Of a stretch of DNA of 48,544 bases, positions 46,245 to 48,544 are shown one piece after another (the first letter of the stretch is position 1; every line of letters begins with the position of its first letter). The position numbers were made by a program, and so were the translations under genes. This DNA is from a virus. The stretch is taken from the IMG/VR virus record IMGVR_UViG_3300050138_000418, positions 1-48,544 of that record, one strand, 5' to 3'. The notes under the pieces were generated by a model. That model saw only the letters and a list, made by a program, of their open reading frames with translations. It did not search any database and was not told the DNA's origin.

Positions 46245-46598
46245 TTAACTCTGTGCTACAACCGTTGGAACAAAATTCCCCTCGTCATCCCACCCAATCC
46301 CCATGCGCGCCGCTTCCTGATCGCCCACATCAGAGAAGAGCTGCCCCGCATCATTGATGATGTGACTGACAGGTGTCCGACTCGTATTCTCTTCTTCAAA
46401 GCGAATAGCAGGCACACTCACGCCGAGGTATTTCTGGATGAGCGCCCCACGTTCATGGTCGATTTGGGTCACACGCACGCGCATCCAATCAGCGGCGGCT
46501 TCCATCGCAATCACGCGGGGTTCGAGCGCCCTCGCAATGCCAACGGCGATATCCCGCTCCGTGAGGATGCGAAGATACTCAATTTTACTAATCCACAT
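46245..46598 (-). CDS. Small hypothetical protein between terL and portal
   Basis: 117 residues from the ATG at 46598 (TAATG junction), with AGGAGGGG upstream. The sequence is helical at first (WISKIEYLRILTERDIAVGIARALEPRVIAMEAA) and then has a hydrophilic part (RFEEENTSRTPVSHIINDAGQL). Its position and the coupled starts suggest a packaging or portal accessory protein, but no family is recognised. Confidence 0.7.
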   Translation of the reverse strand: MWISKIEYLRILTERDIAVGIARALEPRVIAMEAAADWMRVRVTQIDHERGALIQKYLGVSVPAIRFEEENTSRTPVSHIINDAGQLFSDVGDQEAARMGIGWDDEGNFVPTVVAQS

Positions 46599-48208
46599 TA
46601 GTTCCCCTCCTCCATCCACGCATCCGCCGTGTCGTTGCCAAAGAATGATCCCACCGGATACCCCGGATCATCCAGTTCCAAATCTCCGTCGCCTTTTTCC
46701 TTCTTCTGATACTCGCGCATCCGCTCCAAATCGGCGCGACTCTTGTCATCGAGGGCGTTCCACCGCGACATCTGGGCGTCGGTCATGACCTTCTCCTCCG
46801 ACACCGGAAGTTCTGGCCACGCCATAATCGCATACCGTAGCGCATCAGGGAGTTCGTCCTTGAACTTGAAGACTTCCTCTTTCGGCTTCTTTTCGCCAGA
46901 GGGCTTCGTATTGTCGGCCATCCGATAGGCCCGCATCTGCTCAATCGTCTTTGGCACGGTATATGCAAAGAACAACTTTCGTGAGTAAAGCCAAGATTGC
47001 ACCCGCTGAATCCCTATTTCGTGTTTATTTTCAGCCGGTATTACCCCTACCCCTTTCAGGGCAAATTCTAACCGTAGATTTGCTTCGTTCTTATTCGCAG
47101 ACCACCGCAGATTTGGATAGGCACCAAGGTTCAGGGTTTGGGATATCGCTGGCAGATGTTGTGATAGCGCCTTCTGACGTTCAAGATATTCTCGAACAAC
47201 AACCAGTCCACCCTCCGTCGCCACCACCATCACCGCCCCAAATGGATGGTCCACGCCGCTATCTAACCCAATTAAGACTTCCCGGGACGGACTGATATTC
47301 GGCCACTCCGGGATAATCTTCTTGACCTCCTCATCATTCATGAGGCATTGCTTCTCGATGAGCGAGTAGTCATAGATGAGGCCAGTGGCATTTCTCCGCT
47401 CCGCCTTATACTCCTGCGCAAAGAACTCCGGCGATTTGGTCCGTCTCGCCTCCGCAATCTCCTCCATCATGATGGGGTTCGTGCGGAATAGGGGATTCTC
47501 TTCAGTCCACCAGCGGGTCGCCCAATAGCCGGGATTCTTGTAGACTAACGCCCGCTTCTCAATCGCATCATAGGTCCAGTCAAAACCCAAGACCGTCGTG
47601 GTGGCAATGACAATGCCCCCGGCTTTGATGAGCGTGGGCGTAAACACATCATAGGCACGCTCCGGGCATTGCGCCGCCTCATCAAACCAGCCACCACTAA
47701 CTCCATGTGGCCCTCGTGCTCGCTCAGGATCTTCGAGCGACCGAAAGGCGACCCGCGAGCCATTCTTGAGCGTCAGCTCACTATGTTCCGCATCCCACCG
47801 CAGCACCCACTCAGGATTAATCAAGCGAATCAACGTGGGGAACGTCGAATCCCACAACACCTTAAACGTCGGCCCCATCGCCCACCAGGTGGAGTTGGGA
47901 ATCATCAATTCGGCGCGCACCGCATGGGCACCCGCCAGCGTCTTGCCGCCGCCTCGACCCGCGAGAAGAAGGAAGCGTCGAAAGGCTCGGGGCGCCGTCA
48001 AATTACTCAAGTGCAGAAACCGACACTTGGGGCAGGTGAAGGCGCCGTTTTCATCCATCAAGCCAAGCGTATGACAATTCAAACAGACCCGTTTGCGGCG
48101 CGCGGTATCAAAGCCTTTCACGGAATCGTGGATGTATGCGTTATAAAGATAGGGCACACCGAGGTCAGCGCCACAACCTGGAGGTAATCGCGGTGCACTA
48201 CCAGCCAT
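46598..48208 (-). CDS. terL: Terminase large subunit with N-terminal zinc ribbon
   Basis: 536 residues. A zinc ribbon (C42, C45, C59, C62) precedes the ATPase: Walker A GRGGGKT (84-90), Walker B GGWFDEAA (D176-E177) and coupling motif ATTT (202-205). The nuclease domain begins with LIGLDSGVDHP (D316). It pumps DNA into the prohead and cuts it. The ribbon is an unusual addition also seen in the terminase small subunit and portal here. Translation is coupled to the preceding gene (TAATG at 48208). Confidence 0.93.
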   Translation of the reverse strand: MAGSAPRLPPGCGADLGVPYLYNAYIHDSVKGFDTARRKRVCLNCHTLGLMDENGAFTCPKCRFLHLSNLTAPRAFRRFLLLAGRGGGKTLAGAHAVRAELMIPNSTWWAMGPTFKVLWDSTFPTLIRLINPEWVLRWDAEHSELTLKNGSRVAFRSLEDPERARGPHGVSGGWFDEAAQCPERAYDVFTPTLIKAGGIVIATTTVLGFDWTYDAIEKRALVYKNPGYWATRWWTEENPLFRTNPIMMEEIAEARRTKSPEFFAQEYKAERRNATGLIYDYSLIEKQCLMNDEEVKKIIPEWPNISPSREVLIGLDSGVDHPFGAVMVVATEGGLVVVREYLERQKALSQHLPAISQTLNLGAYPNLRWSANKNEANLRLEFALKGVGVIPAENKHEIGIQRVQSWLYSRKLFFAYTVPKTIEQMRAYRMADNTKPSGEKKPKEEVFKFKDELPDALRYAIMAWPELPVSEEKVMTDAQMSRWNALDDKSRADLERMREYQKKEKGDGDLELDDPGYPVGSFFGNDTADAWMEEGN

Positions 48209-48447
48209 TACTTGTTATTGTAGTAATCTTGCTTCATATATCCACCACGACCACAACGCAAGCAGATGGTCGCGTAATATGTCCACCCAGAATCAGTAGG
48301 ATTCTCCACCACAGAACCGTGTATTCGCCACAGTGAATGCCCTAAGAGCCAACAGAAAAAGTCAACCCGCCATCGCTGATACCATTTGAGCCAGCAGCGT
48401 CCGCTACATTCATTCTGCGGGACAAACATCTCAATAGCGGTTTTCAT
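48208..48447 (-). CDS. Small Cys-containing protein before terL, crossing the circle junction
   Basis: 79 residues from the ATG at 48447, equal to base 30 of the window, overlapping the upstream stop (ATGA). The C-terminus has GHSLWRIHGSVVEN and TICLRCGRGGYMKQDYY; with CSGRC upstream this may bind zinc. Small proteins with GH...CxxCGR are common in phages and of unknown function. The gene is complete only because of the 127-bp overlap. A GTG at 48456 is an alternative start. Confidence 0.7.
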   Translation of the reverse strand: MKTAIEMFVPQNECSGRCWLKWYQRWRVDFFCWLLGHSLWRIHGSVVENPTDSGWTYYATICLRCGRGGYMKQDYYNNK

Positions 48448-48544
48448 TTCCGCCACCCAATTTCCTGATCGCTGAACTCACTGACCCCCTTAAACACCAT
48501 CGTCATCGTCTCGCCCGCCAGCTCATACTCGGCGCGCATCACGA
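48418..48544. repeat. Terminal direct repeat, right copy (circular overlap)
   Basis: Identical to bases 1-127. The gene at 48208-48447 and the gene ending at base 27 run continuously across it when the ends are joined, which supports a circular map of about 48,417 bp. Confidence 0.95.

Noticed and set aside
46952-46967. TGGCAC-N5-ATGC in the terminase gene on the plus strand as a promoter
   Set aside because: One mismatch, inside a coding region and without a downstream plus-strand gene; chance occurrence is possible.
1-48544. Temperate phage with integrase, repressor or attachment site
   Set aside because: No tyrosine or serine recombinase, ParA/ParB or recognisable repressor was found. 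The 127-bp repeat is a circular overlap rather than att sites.
1-48544. tRNA genes, rRNA or CRISPR arrays
   Set aside because: No cloverleaf-like sequence or regularly spaced repeat array was noticed by eye; a dedicated scan would be needed to exclude a single tRNA.

Overview
The window is a complete, circular-mapping genome of a tailed phage, probably a podovirus. Its last 127 bases (48418-48544) repeat its first 127 exactly, so the non-redundant circle is about 48,417 bp. The head genes (terminase, portal, scaffold, capsid) are followed by a head-tail adaptor, propeller-type tail proteins and large Gly/Ala-rich internal virion proteins. I see no tape-measure, tail-tube or sheath gene, which fits a short-tailed virion. 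A T4-type lysozyme, small membrane proteins and a lipoprotein-like signal peptide suggest a Gram-negative host; the species cannot be told from the sequence. I recognise no integrase or repressor, and no tRNA or CRISPR array.

Layout. Late genes all lie on the minus strand and cross the circle junction: terminase small subunit (1265) through large terminase (48208), portal, scaffold, major capsid protein, head completion proteins, head-tail adaptor, tail proteins, an AT-rich receptor-binding module (about 27.4-29.1 kb), internal virion proteins (23.4-27.4 kb), lysis genes (about 20.7-23.4 kb) and a final accessory cassette (18.4-20.7 kb: HNH nuclease, DUF1353, dATP/dGTP diphosphohydrolase-like, DUF4406 and a trypsin-like protease). 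Replication and recombination genes run rightward from 6420 to 18379: RepA-like ATPase, a possible ssDNA-binding protein, endonuclease VII, Cas4/RecB-like nuclease, Sak4-like ATPase, ERCC4 nuclease and a family A DNA polymerase. Two blocks of very small, translationally coupled genes sit at 1325-3115 (plus) and 3334-5959 (minus). They converge on a hairpin-rich gap (3116-3333), and the minus block is separated from the replication genes by a 460-bp divergent control region (5960-6419). HNH-type nucleases are scattered through the genome.

The most striking signal is a repeated element of the form TGGCA(C/T)-N5-TTGC, the textbook -24/-12 sigma-54 promoter signature. It lies 13-17 bases upstream of the start codon of the first gene of both small-gene blocks, of the replication block, and of several single genes, and most of these genes lack a Shine-Dalgarno sequence. 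The second notable theme is a CxxC...CxxC zinc ribbon in all three DNA-packaging proteins (small terminase, large terminase, portal). I also found nine short genes (17-56 codons) that fit precisely into apparent gaps through start/stop overlaps.
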